Origin: Nitrospirota bacterium | Lineage (GTDB): Bacteria > Nitrospirota > Thermodesulfovibrionia > UBA6902 | Direction of reading: 5' to 3' | Assembly (NCBI GenBank): GCA_016222905.1 | Contig: JACRPZ010000053.1 | Coordinates: forward strand, 1-53,646 | Length of the DNA: 53,646 nucleotides | Shown: positions 8,147 to 17,981 of the stretch, piece by piece | Numbering within the stretch: position 1 is the first letter of the stretch | Layout: the number at the start of each line of letters is the position of its first letter | Notes under the pieces: model-generated | What the model was told of the DNA's origin: nothing | The model's input: only the letters and a program-made list of their open reading frames with translations | The model's database searches: none | Program-made: the position numbers and the translations under genes

Positions 8147-9910
8147 TTAAAACAATCCACTTACCTTGCCTGTATTGACGTCAACATCAACCCTTCTGTA
8201 TGCGGGGTTCGAGCTTGTGCCGGGCATGAGGCTGATCGTTCCCGCGCAGGGGCAGAGGAATTTTGCGCCGGAGTAGATCAATACATCTCTTATTGGCAGC
8301 GTCCATCCTTTAGGAACTCCCTTGACGGCCGGATCATGGCTGAGGCTGAGATGGGTCTTGACCATCATGGTGGCGTAGTCAGCATACTGTGGATCGTCTT
8401 CCAGCATCTTGGCCTTGGCCTCAGCTTCAGGCAGCCAGGAGACTCCGTCTGCGCCGTACACTTCTTTGGCGATCTTCGCGACCCTGTCACGCAGCTTCAT
8501 CTCAAGCGGATAGAGGAATTTGAAATCGTTCTTCTCATTGCAGGCATCAATGACCGCATCGGCAAGTTCCAGTGCTCCCTCGCCGCCTTTGAGCCAGTGT
8601 TGAGATTCCGCGCAGCGGGCGCCTGCTGCTTCGGCGGCCTTCTTTACTGCGGCCACTTCGGCATTCGTATCGGTGTAAAACCGGTTTATGCAGACAACAG
8701 GGTTTATTCCTGATTTCCGGATAACATTGATCATGTGGACCATGTTGGCGCAGCCCTTTTCAACCAGGCCAACATTCTCTTTGGTGTACTCTTCGGGCAG
8801 GGGCTTGCCGGCCACTACCTTGGGGCCGCCGCCATGCATCTTAAGGGCGCGGACCGTGGTGGTGAGCACGGAAACGTGCGGTTTCAGGCCGCTGAAACGG
8901 GACTTGACGTTCCAGAATTTTTCAAAGCCGATGTCCGCTGCAAAGCCGGATTCGGTCACATGGTAATCGAACAGCTTCAGGCCGACCCTGTCGGCGATGA
9001 TCGAGGACTGCCCCACGGCTATGTTGGCAAAAGGACCCGCATGCACAAGGCAGGGGTTGTATTCAGCCGTGCACATGAGTGTCGGGTTTATCGTATTGCG
9101 CATAAAGGCGGCCATTGCATTGCCTACTTCCAGATCACCGGTGGTAACCGGTTTGCCGCTCTTGTCAAAGGCAACGGTGATATTGTTCAGGCGCTGTTTC
9201 AGGTCAGCAAGGTCTTTTGCTATGGACAGGATGGCCATGCACTCAGATCCCACGGCGATACCGAATTTGGACTGCATCATGAATCCGTCCGTCCGTCCGC
9301 CGATGCCGATGATGATATTGCGGAGGCTCTGGGCGCAGAAGTCTATGATCCATCCCATCTCCACGCGTGTGGGGTCTATATTTAGACGCCTCATCTTCGT
9401 GAGACGCTCTAATTGCTCGTCGTTATAGTTGCGCTCGTGCTGCATCCGTGAGGTCATAGCCACCATGGCAAGGTTGTGCGAGTTCATGATGTCGTTGATG
9501 TCGCCGGTGAGCCCAAGTGAAAACTCGGTCATGGGGATCAGCAATGAGTTGCCGCCGCCTGCCGCAGTGCCCTTCACATTCATAGTGGGACCGCCTGAAG
9601 GCTGCCGCAGTGCCCCTCCAACGTTGACTCCTCTTTTGCCCAGGCCTTCCATCAAACCACAGGAGGTGGTGCTTTTGCCTTCTCCCAGCGGGGTAGGGGT
9701 AATGGCCGTCACCTCGATGTACTTGCCGTCGGGTTTATTTTTGAGACGTTCGTTGACCTTGAGAAAGTCGATCTTGGACAGGCGGCCCATGGGCAGCATC
9801 TCGTCCTTGTGCAGGCCCAATTTCTCGCGCCACTCTTCAGGTGTGGGCATATTTTTTTCAGCTTCTTCAGAAATCTGCCAGTCGGCTAACTTCGTCGCAT
9901 CAAACGGCAT
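8147..9910 (-). CDS. fhs: Formate-tetrahydrofolate ligase
   Basis: This 587-residue enzyme joins formate to THF using ATP, the entry step of the methyl branch of the reductive acetyl-CoA pathway and a purine/serine C1 source. The P-loop is [13 protein letters not shown] near residues 70-82. Also present are [15 protein letters not shown] and [12 protein letters not shown], both strongly conserved in the family, and the C-terminal [17 protein letters not shown]. It is about 30 residues longer than the ~557-residue form. A good ribosome binding site (ggagg) precedes the ATG. By eye, its GC content is clearly higher than the flanking genes, a hint of transfer. It appears monocistronic with its own hairpin terminator. 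Confidence 0.96.
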   Translation of the reverse strand: MPFDATKLADWQISEEAEKNMPTPEEWREKLGLHKDEMLPMGRLSKIDFLKVNERLKNKPDGKYIEVTAITPTPLGEGKSTTSCGLMEGLGKRGVNVGGALRQPSGGPTMNVKGTAAGGGNSLLIPMTEFSLGLTGDINDIMNSHNLAMVAMTSRMQHERNYNDEQLERLTKMRRLNIDPTRVEMGWIIDFCAQSLRNIIIGIGGRTDGFMMQSKFGIAVGSECMAILSIAKDLADLKQRLNNITVAFDKSGKPVTTGDLEVGNAMAAFMRNTINPTLMCTAEYNPCLVHAGPFANIAVGQSSIIADRVGLKLFDYHVTESGFAADIGFEKFWNVKSRFSGLKPHVSVLTTTVRALKMHGGGPKVVAGKPLPEEYTKENVGLVEKGCANMVHMINVIRKSGINPVVCINRFYTDTNAEVAAVKKAAEAAGARCAESQHWLKGGEGALELADAVIDACNEKNDFKFLYPLEMKLRDRVAKIAKEVYGADGVSWLPEAEAKAKMLEDDPQYADYATMMVKTHLSLSHDPAVKGVPKGWTLPIRDVLIYSGAKFLCPCAGTISLMPGTSSNPAYRRVDVDVNTGKVSGLF

Positions 9911-10122
9911 GGTTAAATCCTCCTTATTGTCAGCAGTTTATAAAGCAGAGATGAACAGCTATGGAGTAAAACTTTAGCATAGGGCGGATGGGGGTGTCAA
10001 ACAGGTTAAGAGGGTATTTAAAAAATAAATAAGGCGTTCAAATCAGGCAGTTATTGACACTGACAAAAGCCTTTTGTAATACAAATAAACTATCCTGCGG
10101 CAAGACCCTACTTAAATATTTT

Positions 10123-11019
10123 TCAGCTATTATTTTGCTTCCATGTCCATTCACGGATCTCAGGCATGTCCTGGCCATACTTTTTAATATACTGCTTATG
10201 CTCAATGAGCTTATCACGCATCAACTGTTTGGTGTAAGCTGCGACAGAGTCGAGATCCGGTACGCGGTCTATCACATCAGCAACAAGATGAAAACGGTCC
10301 AGGTCGTTGCAGACAACCATGTCAAAAGGAGTTGAAGTGGTGCCTTCTTCTTTGTATCCTCTGACATGGAGGTTCTTGTGATTGGTCCTTCTGTAGGTGA
10401 GCCTGTGAATAAGCCATGGATAGCCATGATACGCGAATATTATCGGTTTGTCCTTTGTAAAGAGAGTGTCAAAGTCTTTATCCGGGAGACCGTGCGGATG
10501 CTCTTCTTTTGGCTGAAGGGTCATAAGGTCAACAACATTGACGACCCGCACTTTCAGATCAGGCACCTGCTGGCGGAGAATGTCCACTGCGGCAAGAGTT
10601 TCAAGTGTAGGAACATCTCCGGCACATGCCATTACAACATCAGGTTCCGAGCCCCTGTCGTTGCTTGCCCATTCCCAGATGCCGATCCCGAATGTGCAGT
10701 GCTTGATAGCGGCATCCATATCAAGCCATTGCGGGGCAGGCTGTTTGCCTGCGACTATAACATTTATGAAGTCTCGGCTGCGCAGGCATTTGTCTGTCAC
10801 AAACAGCAGGGTGTTTGCGTCAGGCGGAAGGTAAACGCGGATGATATCCGCCTTCTTGTTTACCACATGATCGATAAAGCCGGGGTCCTGGTGGCTGAAG
10901 CCGTTATGGTCCTGCCTCCATACATGCGAGGTCAAAAGATAGTTAAGAGAGGCGATCGGACGGCGCCATGGAATCTCCTTTGACGCGACCTTCAGCCACT
11001 TGGCGTGCTGGTTGAACAT
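10123..11019 (-). CDS. xfp: Phosphoketolase, C-terminal part (downstream of a frameshift)
   Basis: This is the C-terminal 298 residues of a xylulose 5-phosphate/fructose 6-phosphate phosphoketolase, starting at the first ATG ([20 protein letters not shown]). Homology begins earlier: reading this frame from 11085 gives [16 protein letters not shown] and then [11 protein letters not shown], the canonical continuation of the upstream fragment. The two parts join with one missing base in a Gly codon at 11086-11087. Together they give 469+1+320 = 790 residues, the usual family length. Later conserved stretches include [11 protein letters not shown] and [12 protein letters not shown]. Expressed alone it would not be an enzyme. 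It is either a real inactivating deletion or a sequence/assembly error. Confidence 0.85.
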   Translation of the reverse strand: MFNQHAKWLKVASKEIPWRRPIASLNYLLTSHVWRQDHNGFSHQDPGFIDHVVNKKADIIRVYLPPDANTLLFVTDKCLRSRDFINVIVAGKQPAPQWLDMDAAIKHCTFGIGIWEWASNDRGSEPDVVMACAGDVPTLETLAAVDILRQQVPDLKVRVVNVVDLMTLQPKEEHPHGLPDKDFDTLFTKDKPIIFAYHGYPWLIHRLTYRRTNHKNLHVRGYKEEGTTSTPFDMVVCNDLDRFHLVADVIDRVPDLDSVAAYTKQLMRDKLIEHKQYIKKYGQDMPEIREWTWKQNNS

Positions 11020-12494
11020 TGAGTCGATGATATGAATAAAGGCCTCATAGCATGAAAAAAGACCGTGGCGTCCGGTAAGCAGATACCTTCAAGCCAGCCC
11101 TGGCACGTATGCTCGCTAAGGATCTCCATCACTCGTCCGTCCGGAGAGAGATGGTCATCTTCAGGCATCGTCTCAGACATCCAAGTCTTGTTTGTTACTT
11201 CAAAAAGCGCTCCGAGCCGGTTAGATGCTGTCTCGTCCGGGCCGAATACCCTGAAGTTACTGCTCTTCATGTTAAGCTTCATTATATCCCGCAGAAAATA
11301 TCCCATAACACGGGTAGGCTCTCCCTCAACCTGTCCCGGTGCATCAACTTTTAACGCGTAATCCCGGAAGTCCGGCATCTTAAGGGCTTTGAGCAAAGCC
11401 CCGCCGTTGGCATGCGGATTTGCACCCATGCGGCGCTCACCTTTTGGAGCCAGTTCTGCCAGCTGGGGCTTAAACATGCCTTTTTCGTCAAAGAGCTCTT
11501 CAGGCCTGTAACTCTTCATCCAGTCTTCAAGAAGTTTAATGTGGTCCGGCCTGTCAGTCATTTCAGAAAAAGGAACCTGATGCGACCTCCATGAACCCTC
11601 GGTCTTTTTGCCGTCCACTACCTTCGGACCGGTCCAACCTTTTGGCGTTCGCATGATGATCATAGGCCACATCGGCCTTTTGGTCACACCATTTAAACGG
11701 GCATCGTTCTGTATCGATTTGATCTCGGCAATAATAGTATTCATGGTTGAAGCCATCAACTGGTGCATTGCCAAAGGTTCAGCCCCTTCTACAAAATAAG
11801 GTTTATAGCCGTATCCTATGAAAAGATTTTCAAGCTCCTCGCGGCTGATCCTTGCAAGAAGTGTGGGATTGGCTATCTTGTATCCATTCAGATGCAGTAT
11901 CGGCAATACTGCTCCGTCGCGGGCGGGATTTAGAAATTTGTTTGAATGCCAGGCAGCGGCAAGCGGGCCTGTCTCTGCCTCCCCGTCGCCTACAACACAG
12001 GCAGCGATAAGTCCGGGGTTGTCAAATACCGCACCGTATGCATGAGAAACAGCATACCCGAGTTCTCCTCCTTCATGAATCGAACCGGGGGTCTCAGGGG
12101 CTACATGGCTGGGAATTCCACCCGGAAATGAGAACTGCTTAAAGAGCTTCTTCATTCCATCGGCATCCTGGGAGATATGCGGATAAACCTCGCTGTATGT
12201 GCCTTCAAGATAAGTGTTGGCAACTATAGCAGGGCCGCCGTGTCCCGGTCCGGCAATGTAGATAATACTCAGATCCTGCTCTTTTATAACTCTGTTGAGA
12301 TGAACGTAAATAAAATTGAGCCCCGGGGTCGTGCCCCAGTGGCCAAGCAGCCTCGGCTTGATATGCTCTATTTTAAGAGGCTCCTTCAGAATGGGATTAT
12401 CATAAAGGTATATCTGCCCCACTGAAAGATAATTTGCCGCGCGCCAGTAAGCGTTCATTAACTGTAATTGCTCTTCAGATAAAGCCTCACTCAT
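10992..12494 (-). CDS. xfp: Phosphoketolase, N-terminal part (frameshifted at about 11086)
   Basis: This is the thiamine-diphosphate-dependent N-terminal portion of phosphoketolase, which splits xylulose 5-phosphate or fructose 6-phosphate with phosphate to acetyl phosphate. Visible signatures are [29 protein letters not shown], the TPP/metal motif [13 protein letters not shown] near residues 165-177, and HLNGYKI. True homology ends at Glu469; the last 31 residues ([12 protein letters not shown] onward) are out of frame, because one base is missing in the next Gly codon. ackA lies 78 bases upstream on the same strand, and acetyl phosphate is the substrate of acetate kinase, so the pair makes a short energy-yielding pathway. 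Confidence 0.88.
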   Translation of the reverse strand: MSEALSEEQLQLMNAYWRAANYLSVGQIYLYDNPILKEPLKIEHIKPRLLGHWGTTPGLNFIYVHLNRVIKEQDLSIIYIAGPGHGGPAIVANTYLEGTYSEVYPHISQDADGMKKLFKQFSFPGGIPSHVAPETPGSIHEGGELGYAVSHAYGAVFDNPGLIAACVVGDGEAETGPLAAAWHSNKFLNPARDGAVLPILHLNGYKIANPTLLARISREELENLFIGYGYKPYFVEGAEPLAMHQLMASTMNTIIAEIKSIQNDARLNGVTKRPMWPMIIMRTPKGWTGPKVVDGKKTEGSWRSHQVPFSEMTDRPDHIKLLEDWMKSYRPEELFDEKGMFKPQLAELAPKGERRMGANPHANGGALLKALKMPDFRDYALKVDAPGQVEGEPTRVMGYFLRDIMKLNMKSSNFRVFGPDETASNRLGALFEVTNKTWMSETMPEDDHLSPDGRVMEILSEHTCQGWLEGICLPDATVFFHAMRPLFISSTQCSTSTPSG

Positions 12495-12522
12495 CTTACC
12501 CTCCTATATCGGACATCTATGG

Positions 12523-12568
12523 TTCGACAAGCTCACCATGACAATGCTGTCACCCTGAGCCTGTCGAA
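12523..12568. repeat. Imperfect palindromic interspersed repeat
   Basis: Two 21-base arms at 12523-12543 and 12548-12568 are inverted copies with a few mismatches. Both are versions of ttcgacaggctcagggtgac. It fills the gap between ackA and the phosphoketolase gene. A partial copy of the same family lies at about 28624-28645 inside a gene relic. Such elements are dispersed in many genomes and may act as a transcript hairpin here. Confidence 0.75.
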
Positions 12569-12572
12569 GGGA

Positions 12573-13685
12573 CTATAACCCTTTTGTAACAACTGCCATA
12601 GCCTCTTTAACAAGAACTGCGGCTTCATCAACGGGAATCACCCATGCTTCAATTCTGCTTGATGATGAACTGATACGACCTTCTATACCAATTGTATCAT
12701 TGTTAATGCGGCAGTCAAGTTCAATCCCGCACCACTTCATATCTTTAAGAACGAGTTCCCTTATAAACGGTGCACTCTCTCCAACTCCGCCGCCAAAGAG
12801 AATTGCATCAGCCCCATTGAGAACAGAAAGGTATGAACCTATATATTTTCTTGCGCGATAGCAGTAAAGATCAATTGCGAGCCGAGCTTCAGGCAAGCCG
12901 CTTTCCAGCAGTACGCGCATATCAGCGCTGATGCCTGATAACCCCAAGAGGCCTGAAGATTCGTTCAGCATCTTATGAATTTCATCAGCGGTTAGATCGC
13001 CTGACTTTTGAAGAAATAATAATATTTCAGGATCAATATCTCCCGAGCGTGTTGCCATGACCAGTCCCTCAAGCGGTGAAAAGCCCATAGAGGTATCCAC
13101 TGCTTTGCCATCTTTTGCCGCTGTAATAGAACAGCCTGCGCCAAGCTGAAGTGATATAACCTTGCCCCCGGATTTGATGTCAGGCCTGATCTCCTGCCAT
13201 CTTTGCAACATGGCGCTGTGCGCGAGGCCGTGGAAACCGTAACGTCGTATCCCGTGCTGTATGCAAATATCACGCGGCAATGCATACGTCTTTGCAACTT
13301 CCGGCATCTGAGAATAAAAAGCTGTATCAAAGACAGCAACTTGAGGAACGCTGTTTCCAAATAGTTCGCGGCATATGCGTATCCATTTCAGGGCCGTGGG
13401 ATTGTGCAATGGTGCCATAATTGAAAGTCGGTCGATCTCATTCTCAACTTCACTGTTTATCAGGCATGGCTGAATGAGTGTTGTGCCTCCATGAACAACA
13501 CGGTGGGCAATGGATTGAATATCTTTTGTCCCGCAGTCTTCAATAAAAGAACGCAATAAAGACTCCGGCGCATTCTCATCAAGCTTTAAATGTTTGTCAG
13601 CCAGCTTATTCAACCCGCTGCCAGTCATCAAAAACGCGGCAAGGCGGATAGAGGAGCTTCCTGTGTTTACCGTGAGGATCTTCAA
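12573..13685 (-). CDS. ackA: Acetate kinase
   Basis: This 370-residue enzyme interconverts acetyl phosphate + ADP and acetate + ATP. The N-terminal phosphate-binding segment is ILTVNTGSSSIRLAAF. Further signatures are AHRVVHGG near 61-68, the RRYGFHGLAH segment near 148-157, EGLVMATRSGDIDPEI near 205-220, and LFGGGVGESAPFIRE near 297-311. It is about 30 residues shorter than typical (~400) through small internal deletions, but catalytic segments are intact. It is followed by the phosphoketolase gene after a palindromic repeat. Butyrate kinase is excluded by the motifs. No pta gene is seen; phosphoketolase would supply the acetyl phosphate. Confidence 0.93.
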   Translation of the reverse strand: MKILTVNTGSSSIRLAAFLMTGSGLNKLADKHLKLDENAPESLLRSFIEDCGTKDIQSIAHRVVHGGTTLIQPCLINSEVENEIDRLSIMAPLHNPTALKWIRICRELFGNSVPQVAVFDTAFYSQMPEVAKTYALPRDICIQHGIRRYGFHGLAHSAMLQRWQEIRPDIKSGGKVISLQLGAGCSITAAKDGKAVDTSMGFSPLEGLVMATRSGDIDPEILLFLQKSGDLTADEIHKMLNESSGLLGLSGISADMRVLLESGLPEARLAIDLYCYRARKYIGSYLSVLNGADAILFGGGVGESAPFIRELVLKDMKWCGIELDCRINNDTIGIEGRISSSSSRIEAWVIPVDEAAVLVKEAMAVVTKGL

Positions 13686-14134
13686 TTTGTCATTATAGTG
13701 AAAAAATAAAGCGTTAGCATTACTCTTTATATGTAAGTTTTTTATAATAAGGACGAATCATTGGGGATCCGGCCTGTGTAATTCAATTTACAGGCACTTT
13801 AAGTATATCACCGTACATATTTTAGTCAATCCTGAGAATTTATCCGATGGAGGGAAAATTGAATTAAAAAATAAATAAACGCCCTGAATTTTTCCTTGCT
13901 GCTCCATACAAATGCCGGGCAATTTGAGTTATAATTTGTCTATGTATTTTTAGTGTATATGGAGATGAATCGTTACGCCAAATAAACAATTTCTATTTTA
14001 TTGAACCGGATAATAATTCTTGTTATTATCCGGATAACTATATTATAACTGGGTGGACGTTCTTCTTCCTGTTAGCGGAAAAAACGTACCATTCAGAAAA
14101 TCCTGTATAATTTGTTTAAAGCGAAGGTGCGCTT
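13686..14134. other. Intergenic region, no gene
   Basis: This 449-base AT-rich gap separates ackA (minus) from the HNH gene (plus) and must hold both promoters. A small inverted repeat (gcctgt at 13772-13777, acaggc at 13790-13795) lies about 90 bases upstream of ackA. A TATAAT at 14106-14111 precedes the HNH gene by 23 bases, without a convincing -35. I see no frame that looks coding. Confidence 0.6.
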
Positions 14135-15295
14135 ATGATTAACACTTACTTACAATATGGTGTGCCAAGTTGCATCGCAAATGACCTGAGTGAAAAGGGC
14201 GTGCCCGTAACTACGTTCAGGACAACAAGTGCTAATAATCTGGAATCAAAATACGGAATTGACCCTCGTATCATACAGATTGTGAAACCATTAATTACAA
14301 GACAGCCGATAGACGAGGCTGTGGTCACTACACTTTTAGAGCGAAGCAATTTCACCTGCTGTTGCTGTAAAGGAGTTAAGAGCAATAGTTATATTATTCA
14401 TCATATCGAGGAATACTCCGAATCGCAGGACAATAGTTATTCAAATTTAGTTGTCCTCTGCCCAGCTTGCCACGACTTAGCGCATCGCGGTCCAGGATTG
14501 ACAAACGTATTGACTACCGAACAGATTCTACGCAATAAAGAAAACTGGGATAAGCAGGTAGAAAAGCAAAATGCAGAAGCTGCGGCGAGGAGCGGCAAGA
14601 TTAATGACGCAGATTATTTGAACATTCCTCGGATTGCAGAGCTATCCAACTCTCTGATAGATCAATTACCACAAACCTCCTTGAGCGATGTCCTTTTGAT
14701 CAAGGATATTCTTTCGTCCTATGGTCAACATATAGACGAGAAGGGACTGGGTGTTGGCCTCAGCGATGGAGGCCACTCTATAAGGGTGCAGCATCATTTT
14801 CTTCGTGTGTTCCAATCTCTTCTGCACAGATTAAACTTTGTGAACCTTGACGATCTTCTCAATAAAGGCAGTTTATCAAGGCCAGACTTTATTGGTACAT
14901 TTTGTTTCTACATTGGCGGCCTAATCGGGAAAGGAATTACGTGGCCTTACACTCCTGGGAACTTGATGAGTCGGCTATATTTACGTCGGAAGGGATTTTA
15001 CTGTGAATGGCTTATAGACCCCAAATATATAACTTCAAGTACATCATCAGATCGACTTTCAGGACGCTCTGTCTTCTTAGTTTATGGCAGGATCAAAAGT
15101 GTAGGCAAAAAAACATTAAATAATAAGAAGCACATTGCAATTGATATTCGCCCGTATGCGATTGGCACGCCGACGGCAACAATAAATCGCACACCGAACA
15201 TTGCATATATTAAAGCTGCTGAGTATATGCTTGATTATGATGGTGAAGAAGATAGCAATGAAACTTCAGCCGCTTCAATTATAGTATCTCCCTAA
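14135..15295 (+). CDS. HNH endonuclease domain protein
   Basis: This is a 386-residue protein. Residues about 75-125 form a zinc-bound HNH fold: CCCC cluster near 77-80, IIHHIEEY near 90-97 (the catalytic His pair), NLVVLCPACHDLAH near 108-121. The C-terminal 230 residues are not recognised; they are helix-rich and then beta-like, with no nuclease or helicase motif that I can name. It could be a standalone mobile or anti-phage nuclease. It has no partner gene; the next gene is convergent. It lies in an accessory stretch with TA genes. Confidence 0.75.
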   Translation: MINTYLQYGVPSCIANDLSEKGVPVTTFRTTSANNLESKYGIDPRIIQIVKPLITRQPIDEAVVTTLLERSNFTCCCCKGVKSNSYIIHHIEEYSESQDNSYSNLVVLCPACHDLAHRGPGLTNVLTTEQILRNKENWDKQVEKQNAEAAARSGKINDADYLNIPRIAELSNSLIDQLPQTSLSDVLLIKDILSSYGQHIDEKGLGVGLSDGGHSIRVQHHFLRVFQSLLHRLNFVNLDDLLNKGSLSRPDFIGTFCFYIGGLIGKGITWPYTPGNLMSRLYLRRKGFYCEWLIDPKYITSSTSSDRLSGRSVFLVYGRIKSVGKKTLNNKKHIAIDIRPYAIGTPTATINRTPNIAYIKAAEYMLDYDGEEDSNETSAASIIVSP

Positions 15296-15341
15296 TGGAC
15301 CGCTATCTTTTTTTTATGGCTCTTTTGCAACCGAACGATTG

Positions 15342-16058
15342 CTACCATTGGTACCCACAAGTGTTACATTTAAAAGTTTTACTAACTTTACCTATTGCAA
15401 AAATTCCTACAAGAGCCACCTTACCTGCTTTGCTTTTGAGTGATATTTTTTCAACAACTGTAGATTGGCATGTAGGACACATTGGGAGTCCATGATTTAT
15501 TGGTAAAGATGGTTTTGATGTAGATATACTTTCAAGTCCTTTTGTCGTTTTACTTATTGGGCATCCGCAGTTGGGACATGCGATTGCCCTTCTGGATACT
15601 TCCTTGTTACAGTCAGGGCAATTTATAAGTTTAGGCAGTTCATGTGTTCCTTCATCGGTGGGTGTTTCTGACTCCTTTAAGGACATCTCACCATCAGAGT
15701 CAATTTTGGACTTATTATCGTTTGAAATATTATTGTTTATTGCGGCAACTATATTTTCCCAGCAACCATATTTTGCTACTAACATACTATATTCTCTGCG
15801 GATATGCTCACTATTATCAACTGCTTGTTTAACTCCTTCCTCTCCGGTTAAGTCAAAACCTAAATAATGCGCCATTACTATAGCTCTATAAGAAAATGCA
15901 TATCCACTGAAAAAACTCTTTTTCCCAAGTGGATACCATTCTCCCCATGATTGAAAGATTTTGCATTTATCTTTAAATAATCCAGGCCGGTCGTCATTAG
16001 TAGCAGATAAAATTTCAATATTTCCTATCTCTGTTTTAAGCACACATACTAAAGCCAT
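15342..16058 (-). CDS. Zinc-ribbon protein of unknown function
   Basis: This is a 238-residue soluble protein. The N-terminal ~110 residues are unassigned and include WGEWYPLGKKSFFSGYAFSY. A linker rich in Asp/Glu/Lys follows, then two zinc ribbons: CPDCNKEVSRRAIACPNCG near 145-163 and CPTC...CNTCGY near 192-236. The double ribbon suggests a nucleic-acid- or protein-binding role. It is convergent with the HNH gene, with a 46-base gap. I cannot give a function. Confidence 0.7.
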   Translation of the reverse strand: MALVCVLKTEIGNIEILSATNDDRPGLFKDKCKIFQSWGEWYPLGKKSFFSGYAFSYRAIVMAHYLGFDLTGEEGVKQAVDNSEHIRREYSMLVAKYGCWENIVAAINNNISNDNKSKIDSDGEMSLKESETPTDEGTHELPKLINCPDCNKEVSRRAIACPNCGCPISKTTKGLESISTSKPSLPINHGLPMCPTCQSTVVEKISLKSKAGKVALVGIFAIGKVSKTFKCNTCGYQW

Positions 16059-16305
16059 TTTTTGACCCTTTGTTTTTATCCAAAATTAAGCTTATACTCA
16101 AATAATAAATAATTTTATCAACTGTCCTGAATACTGTCAAGTATTTGAGAGCAACTGTGTAGAGAACATTCAAGGGGGTTTTTATTTTTCTTGACCCTGT
16201 AAAAAATTCCTGATATTATCTGTGTAATTAAATGATAACTATTATAGGCTCAAACAGGGATATTGCGACATAAAGCAAACAACAAACCCAAGGAGACGGA
16301 ATATT

Positions 16306-16647
16306 ATGAATGAACAGGTTCAAACACTACGAAGAACAAAGTTCTGTACGAATTGTGGCGGAGAAATTGATTATCGAGCTGAAATATGTCCTAAGTGCGG
16401 TGTAAGGCAACCATTATCGGTTGATGTCACTGGCTCTGGTAAAAGCAAAATTACTGCAGGATTATTTGGCATATTATTAGGAGGCATAGGCATTCACAAA
16501 TTCTATCTTGGTAGCGTAGGGTGGGGTATCGTCTATTTGATCTTCTGTTGGACATTTATTCCTGTAATCGTAGGGTTAATAGAAGGAATTGTATATCTCA
16601 CAATGTCGGATTACGACTTTGCTGTCAAATATGGGAACAAAAGATGA
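16306..16647 (+). CDS. Zinc-ribbon TM2-domain membrane protein
   Basis: This is a 113-residue protein. A zinc ribbon at residues 13-33 (FCTNCGGEIDYRAEICPKCG) is followed by a TM2 domain at about 44-105: two hydrophobic segments separated by a short GIHKFYLG turn, which is the hallmark of the family. A ribosome binding site (aaggag) lies about 10 bases before the ATG. TM2 proteins are widespread small membrane proteins with no settled function in bacteria. It is monocistronic. Confidence 0.85.
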   Translation: MNEQVQTLRRTKFCTNCGGEIDYRAEICPKCGVRQPLSVDVTGSGKSKITAGLFGILLGGIGIHKFYLGSVGWGIVYLIFCWTFIPVIVGLIEGIVYLTMSDYDFAVKYGNKR

Positions 16648-17104
16648 TCCCTTTACTCAATGTGCTTATATCAAACAGTAAAATAGTAAGGTGCAATAAT
16701 GGCAATAAATCAAGACTGTGAATTTTACGATATGACGAAATTGAAAGGAATGTAATTCCTCCCAAGCCACCATTGCCATAACATAACTGTTTGCACCCAG
16801 ATAATAAGCCATATGCTGTTACTCATAAGCCATGCAATATCAATAACGATTATTGTCCATACAATCCAAATAATCTCTGACTAAAATCAAACGTATGGGG
16901 GAGAGTAGATATTTCATTTTACTGTTTTCCCTTCATGATTCTGCATATTGCCGAGTAGCGCATCTTCAAATAACCTGATACCTTTTTCGACTGTAGCCAT
17001 ACTCCTCTAACGCATGGCAGACCTGCCACTAAGCAGCTATAATAATTTTCAATTTTATTGTACAATATGGTACATATGGTACAATTTAAAGTGAGGTCAT
17101 AAAA
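16648..17104. other. Intergenic region with decayed look
   Basis: This 457-base gap holds no gene that I can support. A short minus-strand frame (16914-17000, 28 codons) has a plausible ribosome binding site (gaggagt) but resembles no known family. The last 50 bases hold the operator/promoter of the antitoxin gene. Confidence 0.5.
17057..17085 (+). promoter_or_regulatory. Palindromic operator upstream of antitoxin gene
   Basis: The inverted repeat attgtac...gtacaat spans 17057-17085, with a third GTAC at its centre (GTAC at 17060, 17070 and 17079). It lies 20 bases before the antitoxin start and overlaps tacaat elements that could be the -10 box. This is the expected layout for autorepression by an antitoxin or TA complex. 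Confidence 0.55.
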
Positions 17105-17374
17105 ATGAGAAACATACTCTCCATAACAGAAGCGAGGAAGAAGCTTCCAAGCATAGTGAAGTCTCTTAAAAACTCTCCTGACACAGTGTATCAGATAACC
17201 GTGCATGATGAGGTTGTCGCCGAGATAAAGACTCCTCCGAAAATCAAACCGGGCGAAGCGGCGGCTAAACTCCTTGCAATGAGGAAAAAACTGAAACCCA
17301 AGAATAAAGGATATAGATTACCCATATCTGAGAACATCAAAGAACATCTGTATGTCGCCGAGGGCAAGGATTGA
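17105..17374 (+). CDS. Phd/YefM-like antitoxin
   Basis: This 89-residue protein starts RNILSITEARKKLPSIVKSL, the usual N-terminal DNA-binding half of Phd/YefM antitoxins, followed by VYQITVHDEVVAEIK. The Lys-rich C-terminal tail would bind the toxin. Its stop TGA overlaps the toxin's TTG start in a TTGA tetramer, giving coupled translation. A palindrome just upstream fits autoregulation. Confidence 0.8.
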   Translation: MRNILSITEARKKLPSIVKSLKNSPDTVYQITVHDEVVAEIKTPPKIKPGEAAAKLLAMRKKLKPKNKGYRLPISENIKEHLYVAEGKD

Positions 17375-17790
17375 ACCTTCCGCAGAATAAAGTCTTTTGC
17401 GATACGTCATTCTTTTTTGCATCCTTATATCCGGCCGACTCCAATTTTGAAAAGGCCGGAGAACTTCTTACATATTGCAGTGATAATGCGGTCACCTTTT
17501 ATACAACATGGGATGTTGTAAGCGAAACCGTGACTCTACTCAGATACCGTGCTGATTATAATGCTGCTGTGGAGTTTTTGAATAAGGTCAAGCCAAATCT
17601 TCTTATTGTAAATTATAATGAATCCGTTAGAACCGCCGCAGAGGAGGTCTTTAAGAAACTCTCAAAAGACAAACGAATTTCTTATTGCGATGCTGTTTCT
17701 TACATTGTGATCATCCATCTGCTTGATAATATCCCCTCTCTTTCATTTGATAAAGACTTCCGCAGCCTTGGTTTAACGGTTTACCCGTAG
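17371..17790 (+). CDS. PIN-domain toxin (VapC-like ribonuclease)
   Basis: This is a 139-residue PIN protein. The first acidic residue lies in KVFCDTSFFFASLY near 7-20. A middle Glu lies in DVVSETVTLLRY near 48-59, and the late acidic pair lies in ISYCDAVSYIV near 105-115 and SFDKDF near 126-131. This is the metal site pattern of PIN ribonucleases. TTG start overlaps the antitoxin stop. It probably cleaves RNA when released from the antitoxin. Confidence 0.85.
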   Translation: MNLPQNKVFCDTSFFFASLYPADSNFEKAGELLTYCSDNAVTFYTTWDVVSETVTLLRYRADYNAAVEFLNKVKPNLLIVNYNESVRTAAEEVFKKLSKDKRISYCDAVSYIVIIHLLDNIPSLSFDKDFRSLGLTVYP

Positions 17791-17795
17791 CTTAT

Positions 17796-17892
17796 CCCCC
17801 TTCATCCCCTGCTTAAAGCACCTACTTTTGGCTTTTTCAAAGGGGGAATTTCCACCCATCCCCTTAATTCCCTCTCCTCAAGGGCGGGGAAC
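17796..17892. repeat. Composite C/G-rich interspersed repeats
   Basis: Two short palindromic-type elements stand side by side between the PIN toxin and purC: one with an aaagggggaa core at about 17839-17848, one with ccctctcctcaagggcgggg at about 17871-17890. The second is the same family as the unit inserted in the P-type ATPase gene at about 20789-20811. Confidence 0.65.
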
Positions 17893-17981
17893 TTTAATAT
17901 ATGCATGGCAAAGCTCTTTTTAAATGTGTATAGTATCTGATATATCAAAGCGTTCGTATGAAATAAAGAGGAGGGCAGTAG

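Noticed and set aside
10123-12494. Two separate genes instead of one frameshifted phosphoketolase
   Set aside because: Conserved residues run continuously over the junction when one base is added, and the sum equals the normal length.
16914-17000. 28-codon minus-strand frame with a good ribosome binding site
   Set aside because: Too short and without recognised family; could be a relic of an antitoxin N-terminus, but nothing supports this.
17791-17981. Purine riboswitch before purC
   Set aside because: The region is filled with interspersed repeats; no conserved purine or PreQ1 aptamer bases were seen.
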